20,560 bases of DNA, from positions 1 to 20,560 of the forward strand of contig DASUZB010000214.1 in assembly GCA_036377075.1 (NCBI GenBank), in the 5' to 3' direction. The stretch is from DASUZB01 sp036377075. Lineage in GTDB: Bacteria > Actinomycetota > CALGFH01. Below are positions 7,528 through 13,994 of the stretch, piece by piece. The notes under the pieces are model-generated. The model was given only the letters and a program-made list of their open reading frames with translations. It was not told where the DNA came from and did not search any database. The number at the start of each line of letters is the position of its first letter. The stretch's first letter is position 1. The translations under genes and the position numbers were made by a program.

Positions 7528-7541
7528 TGGGAGCGCTCTCA
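7528..7541. promoter_or_regulatory. LacI-family (CebR/CelR-like) operator
   Basis: TGGGAGCGCTCTCA differs at one position from TGGGAGCGCTCCCA, the known 14-bp operator of the actinobacterial cellulose regulators CebR and CelR. It lies where the -35 element of the TATGAT promoter (7553-7558) should be, so binding would block transcription of the methyltransferase gene. The LacI protein encoded in this window probably uses a different site (see 16141-16179). Confidence 0.5.
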
Positions 7542-7552
7542 CAGCCAGGGGT

Positions 7553-7558
7553 TATGAT
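7553..7558 (+). promoter_or_regulatory. -10 box TATGAT of the methyltransferase gene
   Basis: TATGAT matches five of six consensus positions. The expected -35 position falls inside the operator-like palindrome at 7528-7541 and is not TTGACA-like. The box ends 8 nt before GTG 7567, so a leaderless start there is possible, or a ~60-nt leader to GTG 7627. Confidence 0.45.
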
Positions 7559-7626
7559 GTACGCGCGTGGACATGACCCGGTTCGTCCGTCCCGCCTGGC
7601 CAGGTCCGCACGTTCGAGGAGGACGC

Positions 7627-8412
7627 GTGAGCGACGGCGACGTCGGGATCAACGCCACCAAGCCGCACCCGGCGCGGATCTACGACTACTACCTGGGCGG
7701 CAAGAACAACTTCCCGGCCGACCGTGAGATAGCCGACCAGATCCTCGCGCTCGCGCCGGAGTCGCGCGACAACGCGCAGCTCAACCGGTCGTTCCTGCGG
7801 CGGGTGGTGCGCTTCCTGGCCGGCGAGGCCGGCATCCGCCAGTTCCTCGACATCGGCACCGGCCTGCCCACCCAGGGCAACGTCCACGAGGTCGCCCAGG
7901 CGGTCGCGCCCGACGCCCGCGTCGTCTACGTCGACTACGACCCGATCGTGCTGAGCCACGGCCGCGCGCTGCTCGCCGGCGAGCACGTCACCATCGTCCA
8001 GGGCGACCTGCGCGACCCCGCCGGCATCCTGGAGAACCCCGAGCTGCGCGAGGTGCTCGACTTCGACCAGCCGATCGCGCTGCTGCTGGTCGCGATCCTG
8101 CACTTCGTCCACGACCGGGACGACCCGGCCGCGATCCTCGAGCGGCTCCGGGAGGCGCTCCCACCAGGCAGCTACCTGGCGATCTCCCACGCGACCGGGG
8201 AGTTCGACCCGAAGCGGACGGTGGAGGCGCTCAAGATCTACAAGGGGATGCTGGCGCTGCGCCGCCACGCCGAGGTCGAGCGGTTCTTCGAGGGGTTCGA
8301 CCTGCTCGACCCCGGCCTGGTCGAGGTGGACCGCTGGCGCCCGGACGCGGAGACCAAGGCCTCCTTCGGCCTCCCGGTCCCCATCTACGGCGGCGTCGGC
8401 CGGCTGCGGTAG
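7627..8412 (+). CDS. SAM-dependent methyltransferase, DUF574 (Methyltransf_19) family
   Basis: This 261-aa cytoplasmic protein belongs to a methyltransferase family abundant in actinomycetes; the substrates of most members are not established. The family N-terminal signature is clear (HPARIYDYYLGGKNNFPADR, residues 14-33). The SAM-binding glycine motif is LDIGTGLPTQGNVHE (74-88), an acidic residue follows the second strand in VYVDYDPIVL, and a later core strand reads ALLLVAILHFVHD. I chose GTG 7627, preceded by GAGGAGGA, because it gives the usual short N-terminus. GTG 7567 or ATG 7573 would add about 20 residues, and a leaderless start at GTG 7567 is possible. It sits alone between divergent and convergent neighbours, so context does not reveal its substrate. 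An operator-like palindrome overlaps its promoter. Confidence 0.92.
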   Translation: MSDGDVGINATKPHPARIYDYYLGGKNNFPADREIADQILALAPESRDNAQLNRSFLRRVVRFLAGEAGIRQFLDIGTGLPTQGNVHEVAQAVAPDARVVYVDYDPIVLSHGRALLAGEHVTIVQGDLRDPAGILENPELREVLDFDQPIALLLVAILHFVHDRDDPAAILERLREALPPGSYLAISHATGEFDPKRTVEALKIYKGMLALRRHAEVERFFEGFDLLDPGLVEVDRWRPDAETKASFGLPVPIYGGVGRLR

Positions 8413-8419
8413 CGCGCGC

Positions 8420-8442
8420 GGCCCCACCGCCCGAGCGGGGTC
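8420..8442. terminator. Hairpin between convergent genes
   Basis: GGCCCC (8420-8425) can pair with GGGGTC (8437-8442) as a 6-bp stem including one G-T pair, between the methyltransferase stop and the Crp-type gene stop. There is no T-run, so it is at best a weak bidirectional terminator. Confidence 0.3.
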
Positions 8443-9199
8443 AGCCGTGCCGTGCGCCGGCTCGCTCCCGCAGCGCCGCCAGGTTGCTGACCACCACCGA
8501 GTCGTTGTCGACGCTGAGGAAGCCCAGGTTGGCGAAGGAGCGCAGCACCAGGTTCACCCGCTGGACGGGTTCGCCCACGCGCTCCGCGATCGCCGAGCGA
8601 CTCAGGACCTCCCGCTCCGGCTGGACCTGCTTGACGATCTCCCAGGCGACCTTGCCCATCAGGTCGAGCGGTGGCTGGCCGGCGATCTTGCGATCCGCCT
8701 CCCTGACCATGTCGACCAGGGCCTTGAGCAGGACGTCGACGACCTGAGGCTCGCTGAGGAGCTGGTGCAGGCTCTCACGGGTCAGGACGATCAGGCTCGC
8801 CGGCCGGGTGGCGACCGCCGACGCGGTGCGGGGCTGGCCGTCGAGCATGGCGAACTCGCCGAAGAACTCGGGGGGTGAGCGGCGGCCCAGCTCGACCTCC
8901 TCCCCACGCTCGGACTGGACGACGAGCTTCACCTCGCCCTCGCCGACCACGAACATCCTGTCGCCCACCGTGCCCTGGGCGAAGATCGTCTCCCCGGCTC
9001 CGAACCGCTGGACGAAGGTGCTCGCCGCGATCCGCTCCACCGTCGCCGGGTCGAGCTTGCGGCACAGCTCCGAGCGGGCCAGCGTCGTCACCACCCAGTC
9101 ACCCGCCGGCGGCGCTTCGAGCCGCACGTACGCGCGGGCCGTCGCGACCACGGAGACGGTCGCCGCCAGGCACGCGCCGACCACGGCAATCCACATCAT
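8441..9199 (-). CDS. Crp/Fnr-type cyclic-nucleotide-binding winged-helix regulator with N-terminal membrane anchor
   Basis: This 252-aa protein is unusual because residues 2-22 form a hydrophobic helix (MWIAVVGACLAATVSVVATA), so the regulator is probably tethered to the membrane. A cyclic-nucleotide-binding fold follows (about 60-150): FGAGETIFAQGTVGDRMFVV, then a phosphate-binding cassette FFGEFAMLDGQPRTASA in which G114, E115, R124 and T125 match residues used for cNMP binding in Crp. A C-terminal winged helix (about 180-245; LSRSAIAERVGEPVQRVNLV) resembles the Crp DNA-binding domain. ATG 9199 overlaps the TGA of the upstream membrane-protein gene as ATGA, with GAGG 8 nt before it. An open frame extends further upstream but lies inside that gene. 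The ligand and targets are unknown; no cyclase gene is adjacent. Confidence 0.85.
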   Translation of the reverse strand: MMWIAVVGACLAATVSVVATARAYVRLEAPPAGDWVVTTLARSELCRKLDPATVERIAASTFVQRFGAGETIFAQGTVGDRMFVVGEGEVKLVVQSERGEEVELGRRSPPEFFGEFAMLDGQPRTASAVATRPASLIVLTRESLHQLLSEPQVVDVLLKALVDMVREADRKIAGQPPLDLMGKVAWEIVKQVQPEREVLSRSAIAERVGEPVQRVNLVLRSFANLGFLSVDNDSVVVSNLAALRERAGARHG

Positions 9200-9627
9200 G
9201 GCGTCATCCTCGAGGCGAAGATGCAGCAGGCTCCGACGACCAGCGCGGACGCGAACACCCACGTCGACCCGACGGCGATCGCGTGCTGGTCGACCGGGTC
9301 GTGCGCCCGGGTCACGGCGGTGACGTCGGCGAACCACCACGCCGCGAGGATGCTGGTGAACAGGCTCATCGCCATGAGCAGCACCTTGCCGCTGGCCCAC
9401 GGCCCGATGCCGACCGCCAGCTCGCCCACCGCCGCCGCGCTGATCGCCACCGAGACCAGCAGCAGCTCGCCGTTGGCGACCAGGTCGACGTAGTGAACCG
9501 GCTGGCCGCGCGTGTACGCGGCCAGGGCGTTGAACACCACCGGCATGACCGAGATCCCAACCGTGAACGCCCCCCAGCGCAGCAGGATCGGGAGGATCTC
9601 GGGGATCCTTCGACGGCCCGTGGTCAT
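9196..9627 (-). CDS. Four-helix integral membrane protein of unknown function
   Basis: This is a 143-aa protein with a basic N-terminus (MTTGRRRIPEIL) and four likely transmembrane helices: LLRWGAFTVGISVMPVVFNA, LLLVSVAISAAAVGELAVGI, KVLLMAMSLFTSILAAWWFA and VGSTWVFASALVVGACCIFA. I recognise no family motif. ATG 9627 has GAAGG 7 nt upstream; a GTG at 9660 would add 11 residues. Its stop overlaps the start of the membrane-anchored Crp-type gene (ATGA), so the two are translationally coupled and probably work together. A good promoter lies at 9697-9725. A role as sensor or partner for the anchored regulator is inference from coupling only. Confidence 0.8.
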   Translation of the reverse strand: MTTGRRRIPEILPILLRWGAFTVGISVMPVVFNALAAYTRGQPVHYVDLVANGELLLVSVAISAAAVGELAVGIGPWASGKVLLMAMSLFTSILAAWWFADVTAVTRAHDPVDQHAIAVGSTWVFASALVVGACCIFASRMTP

Positions 9628-9696
9628 GCGCGCGCCTTCGTCACGACGGCACCCCCGCACGTGCGGCGATACCTACCCAGACAGGTCGGTCGGAGC

Positions 9697-9725
9697 ATAG
9701 TAGGCGGTCCGCCCGCAAGCTGTAA
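9697..9725 (-). promoter_or_regulatory. Promoter for the membrane protein/Crp-type operon
   Basis: On the minus strand: -35 TTACAG (9720-9725), 17-nt spacer, -10 TACTAT (9697-9702), about 70 nt before ATG 9627. The spacer includes the perfect palindrome GGCGG-T-CCGCC (9703-9713, plus-strand sense) next to the -10 box, a possible operator. Confidence 0.55.
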
Positions 9726-9767
9726 CCCAAGCGACATCCGAATCGTCGCGACCGCGTCGTGCTTGCG

Positions 9768-9796
9768 TTGACAGCGCGCCGTCGGCGCGCAACACT
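9768..9796 (+). promoter_or_regulatory. Candidate promoter of the threonine dehydratase gene with a spacer-filling palindrome
   Basis: A consensus -35 TTGACA (9768-9773) is followed after exactly 17 nt by AACACT (9791-9796), a weak -10 candidate. The 17-nt spacer is a perfect palindrome: GCGCGCCG (9774-9781), T, CGGCGCGC (9783-9790). A dimeric repressor bound there would sit between the promoter elements; alternatively, the palindrome is an RNA hairpin in a longer leader. Confidence 0.4.
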
Positions 9797-9802
9797 CCGC
9801 CC

Positions 9803-9844
9803 GTGACTTCGCACCGCTCGATTATCGAGACGCGCGCCGGCTGA
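9803..9844 (+). CDS. Possible leader peptide with tandem isoleucine codons
   Basis: A 13-codon frame starts with GTG 9803 and reads MTSHRSIIETRAG before TGA 9842-9844. Two adjacent Ile codons (ATT ATC, 9821-9826) lie just before the hairpin at 9832-9863, and the stop is inside that hairpin's left arm. This is the arrangement expected of an attenuation leader for isoleucine-related genes. No clear Shine-Dalgarno precedes the GTG, so translation is uncertain. Confidence 0.25.
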   Translation: MTSHRSIIETRAG

Positions 9845-9863
9845 CCGATACCAGCCAGCGCGC
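9832..9863 (+). promoter_or_regulatory. Leader hairpin upstream of the terminator
   Basis: GCGCGCCGGCTG (9832-9843) pairs with CAGCCAGCGCGC (9852-9863) except for one C-A mismatch, around the 8-nt loop ACCGATAC. The left arm could instead pair 8 of 8 with CGGCGCGC at 9783-9790, so mutually exclusive folds are possible. Confidence 0.4.
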
Positions 9864-9865
9864 CA

Positions 9866-9900
9866 CCCCTCTGTGCCCCGGGCACGAGGGGTTTTTCTTT
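9866..9900 (+). terminator. Intrinsic terminator in the threonine dehydratase leader (attenuator candidate)
   Basis: CCCCT (9866-9870) and GTGCCC (9873-9878) pair with GGGCAC (9880-9885) and AGGGG (9887-9891), followed at once by TTTTTCTTT (9892-9900). The GGAGGAG ribosome binding site of the dehydratase gene begins at 9901. A terminator this close to a start codon on the same strand suggests premature termination control. Confidence 0.6.
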
Positions 9901-9913
9901 GGAGGAGCACGCC

Positions 9914-10936
9914 ATGGCGCCAACCGCCCCGCCCGGCTCGACCTGCCGACCTGCCGCCGCGGCGATCCCCGCCGCCGACCGGATCGGCATCGAGGACGTC
10001 CGGCGGGCGGCCGAGCAGCTGCGCGGCGTCGCCGTCCCCACCCCGCTGCTGAGCTGCCCGGCGCCGGGCGGGGGTGGGCAAGTCCACCTCAAGTGCGAGC
10101 TGCTGCAGCGGACCGGCTCCTTCAAGCTGCGCGGGGCGTTCGTGCACGTCGCCCGGCTGCCCGCGGCGGCGCGGCGGCGCGGGATCGTGGCGGCGAGCGC
10201 CGGCAACCACGCCCAGGGCGTCGCCCTCGCCGCCGCCCACTTCGGCGTTCCCGCGGTGGTCTACATGCCGGCCGGGGCGCCGGCGGTCAAGGTGGCGGCG
10301 ACCGAGGCGCTCGGCGCCACGGTCGAGCTGGTCCCCGGGACGGTCACCGAGTCGCTGGCGGCGGCGCAGCGCCACGTCGCCGAGCGGGGGAGCGTGTTCG
10401 TCCACCCGTTCGACCACCCCGACGTGATCGCCGGGCAGGGGACCATCGGCCTGGAGCTGCTCGAGCAGCTGCCCGAGCTCGGCACCGTGCTGGTCCCGGT
10501 CGGCGGCGGCGGCCTGCTCGCCGGCGTCGCCAGCGCCGTGCACGCGCAAAGGCCCGGGGTGCGGGTGGTCGGCGTCCAGGCCGACGGGGCGGCGGCGTTC
10601 GCCGCCTCGTTCCGCTCCGGCCGGCCGGCGACCAGCTCGCCGGTGGCCACGATGGCCGACGGGATCGCGGTCGAGCGTCCGGGCACGCGCACGCTGGCGA
10701 TCTGCCGGCAGCTGGTCGACGAGGTGCTCACCGTGCCCGACGCGGCGATCTGGCTGGCGATGCGCCACTGCCTCGAGCACCTCGGGCTGGTGGTCGAGCC
10801 GGCCGGCGCGGCCGGCCTGGCCGCGCTCTGGCTGCGCGCCTCCAGGGCGTTCCCGCAGCCGGTGGCCGCGGTCGTCTCGGGCGGCAACATCGACGCCCGC
10901 CTGCGCGCCCGGCTGCTGCTGGAGACGGTTGCCTGA
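9914..10936 (+). CDS. Threonine/serine dehydratase, PLP-dependent (fold type II)
   Basis: This 340-aa cytoplasmic enzyme should deaminate L-threonine to 2-oxobutanoate (and possibly L-serine to pyruvate), feeding isoleucine synthesis or threonine catabolism. Diagnostic motifs are present: the PLP lysine in GSFKLRGA (K71), the substrate loop SAGNHAQGVA (95-104), the phosphate-binding glycine loop GGGGLLAG (197-204) and VSGGNID (321-327). It lacks the C-terminal ACT regulatory domain of classical IlvA, so it resembles short forms such as TdcB. An N-terminal Pro/Ala-rich stretch of about 20 residues is extra. ATG 9914 has GGAGGAG 7 nt upstream. A terminator and possible Ile-containing leader peptide precede it, favouring amino-acid-responsive attenuation. 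The yceI-type gene follows after 127 nt. Confidence 0.93.
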   Translation: MAPTAPPGSTCRPAAAAIPAADRIGIEDVRRAAEQLRGVAVPTPLLSCPAPGGGGQVHLKCELLQRTGSFKLRGAFVHVARLPAAARRRGIVAASAGNHAQGVALAAAHFGVPAVVYMPAGAPAVKVAATEALGATVELVPGTVTESLAAAQRHVAERGSVFVHPFDHPDVIAGQGTIGLELLEQLPELGTVLVPVGGGGLLAGVASAVHAQRPGVRVVGVQADGAAAFAASFRSGRPATSSPVATMADGIAVERPGTRTLAICRQLVDEVLTVPDAAIWLAMRHCLEHLGLVVEPAGAAGLAALWLRASRAFPQPVAAVVSGGNIDARLRARLLLETVA

Positions 10937-11063
10937 GCCAGGCACGCGGGACGAGGAAATTCGCGCCGGGGGAAGAGCCGCATCGGCCCTGCCCGCCGCC
11001 TACGAATATCTACAGATTCCCGGCGATTTGAAGTTTCGGCGCCGAGCCGGGAAGCTTGCAGCC

Positions 11064-11606
11064 ATGATGCTATCCCCCGGTGAGTACCAAATTGGCCCGG
11101 CCAACGGGCGGCTCGTACTGCGGACTTTCCGCGAGGGCGTCGCCGCCAGGGTCGGGCACGACCTGGTCATCGAAGTGACCAGGTGGCGGGGCATGGTCGC
11201 CCTCCCAGCGGACGGCTCCATGCCACGGGTGGCCGTGGAGGCCGACATGGGCTCCCTCGAGATTCGGGAGGGGGTGGGAGGGGTCAAGCCACTGACCGAC
11301 AAGGATCGCGACGAGATCAAGCAGAATGCGGACGAGCTGCTGAGGACGGCCGAACATCCGCGCGCGATATTCCAGTCGACGAGCGTCGCGGTCAACGGCG
11401 GCACGGCCATGATCGACGGCAGCTTCACGCTCGCCGGCGCCTCCCAGCCCCTGCGGCTCATGGTCCAGGCGAACGGTGGCCGGACCGTCACCGCGAGCGG
11501 GGAGGTGCAGCAGACCCGGTGGGGCATCAAGCCCTACAAGGGCTTCATGGGCGCCCTGAAGATCCGCGACACCGTCGAGGTCGAGCTCGTCGCCGCGCTG
11601 GGCTGA
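11064..11606 (+). CDS. YceI family protein
   Basis: This is a 180-aa YceI-like protein; the family has a lipocalin-like barrel that binds isoprenoid or other amphiphilic ligands. Typical features are the start (SPGEYQIGPANGRLVLRTFR), the GHDLVIEVTRWRG strand, NADELLRTAEHPRAIFQSTS, the IDGSFTLAGASQPLRLMV strand and a C-terminal RWGIKPYKGFMGALKIRDTV. No signal peptide is present at the chosen start, so it is probably cytoplasmic, unlike exported proteobacterial YceI. Starts are ATG 11064 or ATG 11067; a weak GGGAAG lies upstream. A longer frame back to 10929 overlaps the dehydratase end and reads unlike the family. It has an AT-rich upstream gap, so it may have its own promoter. Confidence 0.9.
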   Translation: MMLSPGEYQIGPANGRLVLRTFREGVAARVGHDLVIEVTRWRGMVALPADGSMPRVAVEADMGSLEIREGVGGVKPLTDKDRDEIKQNADELLRTAEHPRAIFQSTSVAVNGGTAMIDGSFTLAGASQPLRLMVQANGGRTVTASGEVQQTRWGIKPYKGFMGALKIRDTVEVELVAALG

Positions 11607-11627
11607 CCCGCTCCTTCCAAGGCATCC

Positions 11628-11664
11628 GCGCCGCGCTCCGCCGCCCCCACGGCGAGCGCGGCGC
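11628..11664. terminator. Strong hairpin between convergent genes
   Basis: GCGCCGCGCTC (11628-11638) and GAGCGCGGCGC (11654-11664) form a perfect 11-bp stem with a 15-nt loop. It lies between the stops of the YceI gene and the SDR gene, a natural place for a bidirectional terminator. It lacks a T-run. Confidence 0.5.
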
Positions 11665-11693
11665 CGTTGCGTCCGGGGCGGGCCACACCGCCG

Positions 11694-12494
11694 TCACCGC
11701 GTCCCCGCCACCCGCAGCCGCGCACGCAGCCGGCGCATGCCGGCGAGCCAGCGGTCCCGGTCGGCCGCCCGGCGCCGCTCGAACTCCGCCACCTCGGGGT
11801 GGGGCAGGATCAGGAAGCGGCCCTCGGCCAGCGCCGCGACGACCGCGTCGGCCACGTCCTCGGGCTCGAGCAGCGCCCCGGCGGCCAGCACGGCGGAGTC
11901 GGCGCCCTCCCGCGCGGTCATCGCCGTGCGCACGCCCTGCGGGCACAGGCACGAGACGGTGACGCCGTCGTCGCCGTGGCGGATCGCCAGCCACTCGGCC
12001 AGCGCCACCGAGCCGTGCTTGGTCACCGTGTAGGGGGCCGCGTCCAGCTGGGTGAGCAGCCCGGCGGCCGAGGCGGTGACCAGCAGGTGCCCCCGCCCCC
12101 TGGCCGCCATGCGCGGCAGCAGCGCGCGCGCCACGTGGACGTGCGCCATCACGTGGACCCGCCAGCAGCGCTCCCAGTCCGCGTCGCCGCCGAGGTCCGC
12201 GCCGACCGCCACGCCGGCGTTGGAGCACCACAGGTCGATCGGGCCGGCCTCGCGCTCGACGCGGTCGACCAGCGCGGCGACCGCCGCCGCGTCGGTCACG
12301 TCCACGCCGGCGTGGAGCGCGACGGGGCAGTCCAGCTCGGCGGCGACGCGCCGCGCGCCGGCCTCGTCGAGGTCGGCGACGACCACCGCCCGCGCGCCCT
12401 CGCGCGCGAAGCGCCGTGCCAGCGCCCGGCCGATGCCGCCGGCGCCGCCGGTGACCACCGCCACCGCGCCGGGCAGCGCCACCGCGGTGCTCAC
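11694..12494 (-). CDS. Short-chain dehydrogenase/reductase (SDR)
   Basis: This 266-aa NAD(P)-dependent oxidoreductase has a Rossmann cofactor motif TGGAGGIGRALARRF near residue 15, the structural NAG motif (CSNAGVAVGA), a catalytic serine region (LLVTASAAGLL) and the YxxxK active site (APYTVTKHGSVALAE). VADLDEA after the second strand suggests NAD(H) rather than NADP(H) preference (inference). The substrate is unknown. The first codon, GTG 12494, overlaps the stop of the LLM oxidoreductase gene as GTGA, so the two are translationally coupled and likely act in the same pathway. The frame continues open upstream through the LLM gene, but that part is out of frame with it and reads as low-complexity. 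The C-terminus is Arg-rich. Confidence 0.92.
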   Translation of the reverse strand: MSTAVALPGAVAVVTGGAGGIGRALARRFAREGARAVVVADLDEAGARRVAAELDCPVALHAGVDVTDAAAVAALVDRVEREAGPIDLWCSNAGVAVGADLGGDADWERCWRVHVMAHVHVARALLPRMAARGRGHLLVTASAAGLLTQLDAAPYTVTKHGSVALAEWLAIRHGDDGVTVSCLCPQGVRTAMTAREGADSAVLAAGALLEPEDVADAVVAALAEGRFLILPHPEVAEFERRRAADRDRWLAGMRRLRARLRVAGTR

Positions 12495-13351
12495 CGGACG
12501 GCTTCGGCGAGCGCCTCGACCTGGGCCGGGTCGGGGTTGCAGGGGAACAGGACCAGCTCGTCGCAGCCGGCCTGCTCGAACTGCGCCACGGTGTCGCGGA
12601 TGCGCTGCGGCTCGACCAGGGCGCCTTCGGCGATCCGGTCGGCCCACGGCCCGAGGAAGCCGTAGTAGTCGTGGAGGTAGCGGTCGGCGTGCTCGCGCGC
12701 GTCGGGCCCGAGGGCGAAGTAGCCGAGCGCCGCCAGCCGCGGCGAGCCCTCGCGGCCCTGCTTGGACCAGGCCGCGCGCGCCGCCTCGGCGCCGGGCGCG
12801 AACATCCCCGCCCCGCCGCCGCCGGCGATCCAGCCGTCGGCGTACCTGGCGGCCCGCTCGAACGCCTTCTCGGTCGTGCCGCCCACCAGCAGCGCCGGCC
12901 GGCCGCGCGGCGGCCTCGGGCCGATGGCGCCGGCGAAGCCGCGCGCCTCCCCGGCCCAGACGGCCTGCATCTCGTCGAGCATCGCCTCGAAGCGGCGGCC
13001 GCGCTCGCCGAAGGGCACGCCCGAGGCCTTGTAGTCGTCCTCGCGCCCGCCGACCGCCACCCCGAGCACCAGCCGCCCCTTCGAGAGGTGGTCGATGGTG
13101 GCGGCCTGCTTGGCGAACAGCGCCGCGTTGGCCCGGTAGGGGACGATCGCGATGCTGGTCATCAGCTTGATCCGCTCGGTCACCGCTCCGGCGGCGGCGA
13201 GGGCGATCAACGACTCCCAGTTGCCGTACACCAGCCGGTCGATCGTGCCCAGCGAGCTGAAGCCGTGCGCCTCGGCCGCGCGGGCCCAGCCGAGCACCTG
13301 CTCCGCCTGGGCGTCCCGGATGGTCGCTGGCAGTCCGACGCCGATCTCCAT
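12491..13351 (-). CDS. LLM class (luciferase-like) flavin/F420-dependent oxidoreductase
   Basis: This 286-aa protein belongs to the bacterial luciferase-like TIM-barrel family, which uses FMN or coenzyme F420. It opens with MEIGVGLPATIRDAQAEQVL, followed by the family strand-helix pattern: RAAEAHGFSSLGTIDRLVYG, LMTSIAIVPYRANAALFAKQ and LSKGRLVLGVAVGGREDDYK. Later motifs are PALLVGGTTEKAFERAARYA and DELVLFPCNPDPAQVEALAE. The cofactor cannot be decided by eye; F420 is common in actinomycetes. ATG 13351 has GGAGG close upstream. It is the first gene of a two-gene unit with the SDR (4-nt overlap), and diverges from the cyclophilin gene across a 120-nt gap. Confidence 0.9.
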   Translation of the reverse strand: MEIGVGLPATIRDAQAEQVLGWARAAEAHGFSSLGTIDRLVYGNWESLIALAAAGAVTERIKLMTSIAIVPYRANAALFAKQAATIDHLSKGRLVLGVAVGGREDDYKASGVPFGERGRRFEAMLDEMQAVWAGEARGFAGAIGPRPPRGRPALLVGGTTEKAFERAARYADGWIAGGGGAGMFAPGAEAARAAWSKQGREGSPRLAALGYFALGPDAREHADRYLHDYYGFLGPWADRIAEGALVEPQRIRDTVAQFEQAGCDELVLFPCNPDPAQVEALAEAVR

Positions 13352-13418
13352 TCCCTGCCTCCTCGTGGTCGCGGCGAGGCCGTGCCGCCACCTGCGGTGC
13401 GCGGGACGACCTGGCTGA

Positions 13419-13427
13419 TGCTAGCCT
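13419..13427 (+). promoter_or_regulatory. Extended -10 element for the cyclophilin gene
   Basis: TGCTAGCCT fits the extended -10 pattern TGNTANNNT, 44 nt before ATG 13472. A closely similar TGGTAGCCT precedes the gene at 20154. No clear -35 box is visible. Confidence 0.35.
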
Positions 13428-13471
13428 CACGGCCCGAACCACGCGTCCCACCCGGAAGGACCGAGAGAGCG

Positions 13472-13987
13472 ATGAGCGCCACCCACGCCACCTTGCGGAC
13501 CAGCAAGGGCGACATCCGCTGCGAGCTGTACCCCGACACCGCCCCCAAGACGGTGGAGAACTTCGTCGGCCTCGCCACCGGCGAGCGGGCCTGGACCGAC
13601 CCGAGCACCCACCAGCAGCAGCAGCGCCCGCTGTACGACGGGACCATCCTCCACCGGGTCATCCCCGAGTTCATGATCCAGGGCGGCGACCCGCTCGGCA
13701 CCGGTCGGGGCGGCCCCGGCTACACCTTCGAGGACGAGGTGGGCGGCCCGCACCGCTTCGACGGGCCCGGCTACCTGGCGATGGCGAACGCCGGGCCCAG
13801 CACCAACGGCTCGCAGTTCTTCATCACCGAGATCGCCACGCCCTGGCTGGACGGCAAGCACACCATCTTCGGCAAGGTGGTCGAGGGCATGGAGGTGGTG
13901 AAGGCGATCGCGCGCAGCGAGCGCGACGGCAACGACCGCCCCCGCGACGACGTGGTCCTCCGGCGCGTCGAGGTCGAGCGCGACTGA
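13472..13987 (+). CDS. Cyclophilin-type peptidyl-prolyl cis-trans isomerase
   Basis: This 171-aa cytoplasmic foldase catalyses cis-trans isomerisation of X-Pro bonds. Cyclophilin motifs are complete: KGDIRCELYPDTAPKTVENF, the catalytic ILHRVIPEFMIQGGDP with its active-site Arg, GTGRGGPGYTFEDE, then LAMANAGPSTNGSQFFIT and TPWLDGKHTIFGKVVEGMEV. A Q-rich loop (THQQQQRPLYDG) sits before the catalytic strand, as in many actinobacterial forms. There is no signal peptide. ATG 13472 follows GGAAGGA and GAGAG; the frame is open upstream, but earlier codons overlap the divergent LLM gene. It is convergent with the aldo/keto reductase, stops only 7 nt apart. Confidence 0.96.
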   Translation: MSATHATLRTSKGDIRCELYPDTAPKTVENFVGLATGERAWTDPSTHQQQQRPLYDGTILHRVIPEFMIQGGDPLGTGRGGPGYTFEDEVGGPHRFDGPGYLAMANAGPSTNGSQFFITEIATPWLDGKHTIFGKVVEGMEVVKAIARSERDGNDRPRDDVVLRRVEVERD

Positions 13988-13994
13988 CCGGCTG

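Noticed and set aside
6859..7542. A 227-aa minus-strand frame with repeated peptide FREVGRSRAL
   Set aside because: The peptide repeat simply reflects the 70-bp DNA tandem repeat, and the frame overlaps the better supported 92-aa gene and the end of the phosphatase gene.
7567..7626. Upstream start (GTG 7567 or ATG 7573) for the methyltransferase
   Set aside because: Only GTG 7627 has a Shine-Dalgarno (GAGGAGGA) and gives the usual short family N-terminus; a leaderless start at 7567 remains possible.
9803..9900. T-box riboswitch in the dehydratase leader
   Set aside because: The terminator position would fit, but the conserved antiterminator sequence (TGGNACCGCG type) is not present on the plus strand, and no stem I motifs are recognisable.
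11694..13451. A 585-aa minus-strand frame joining the SDR gene to upstream sequence as a fusion protein
   Set aside because: Only the part from 12494 shows SDR motifs; the upstream part overlaps the LLM oxidoreductase gene in another frame and is low-complexity.
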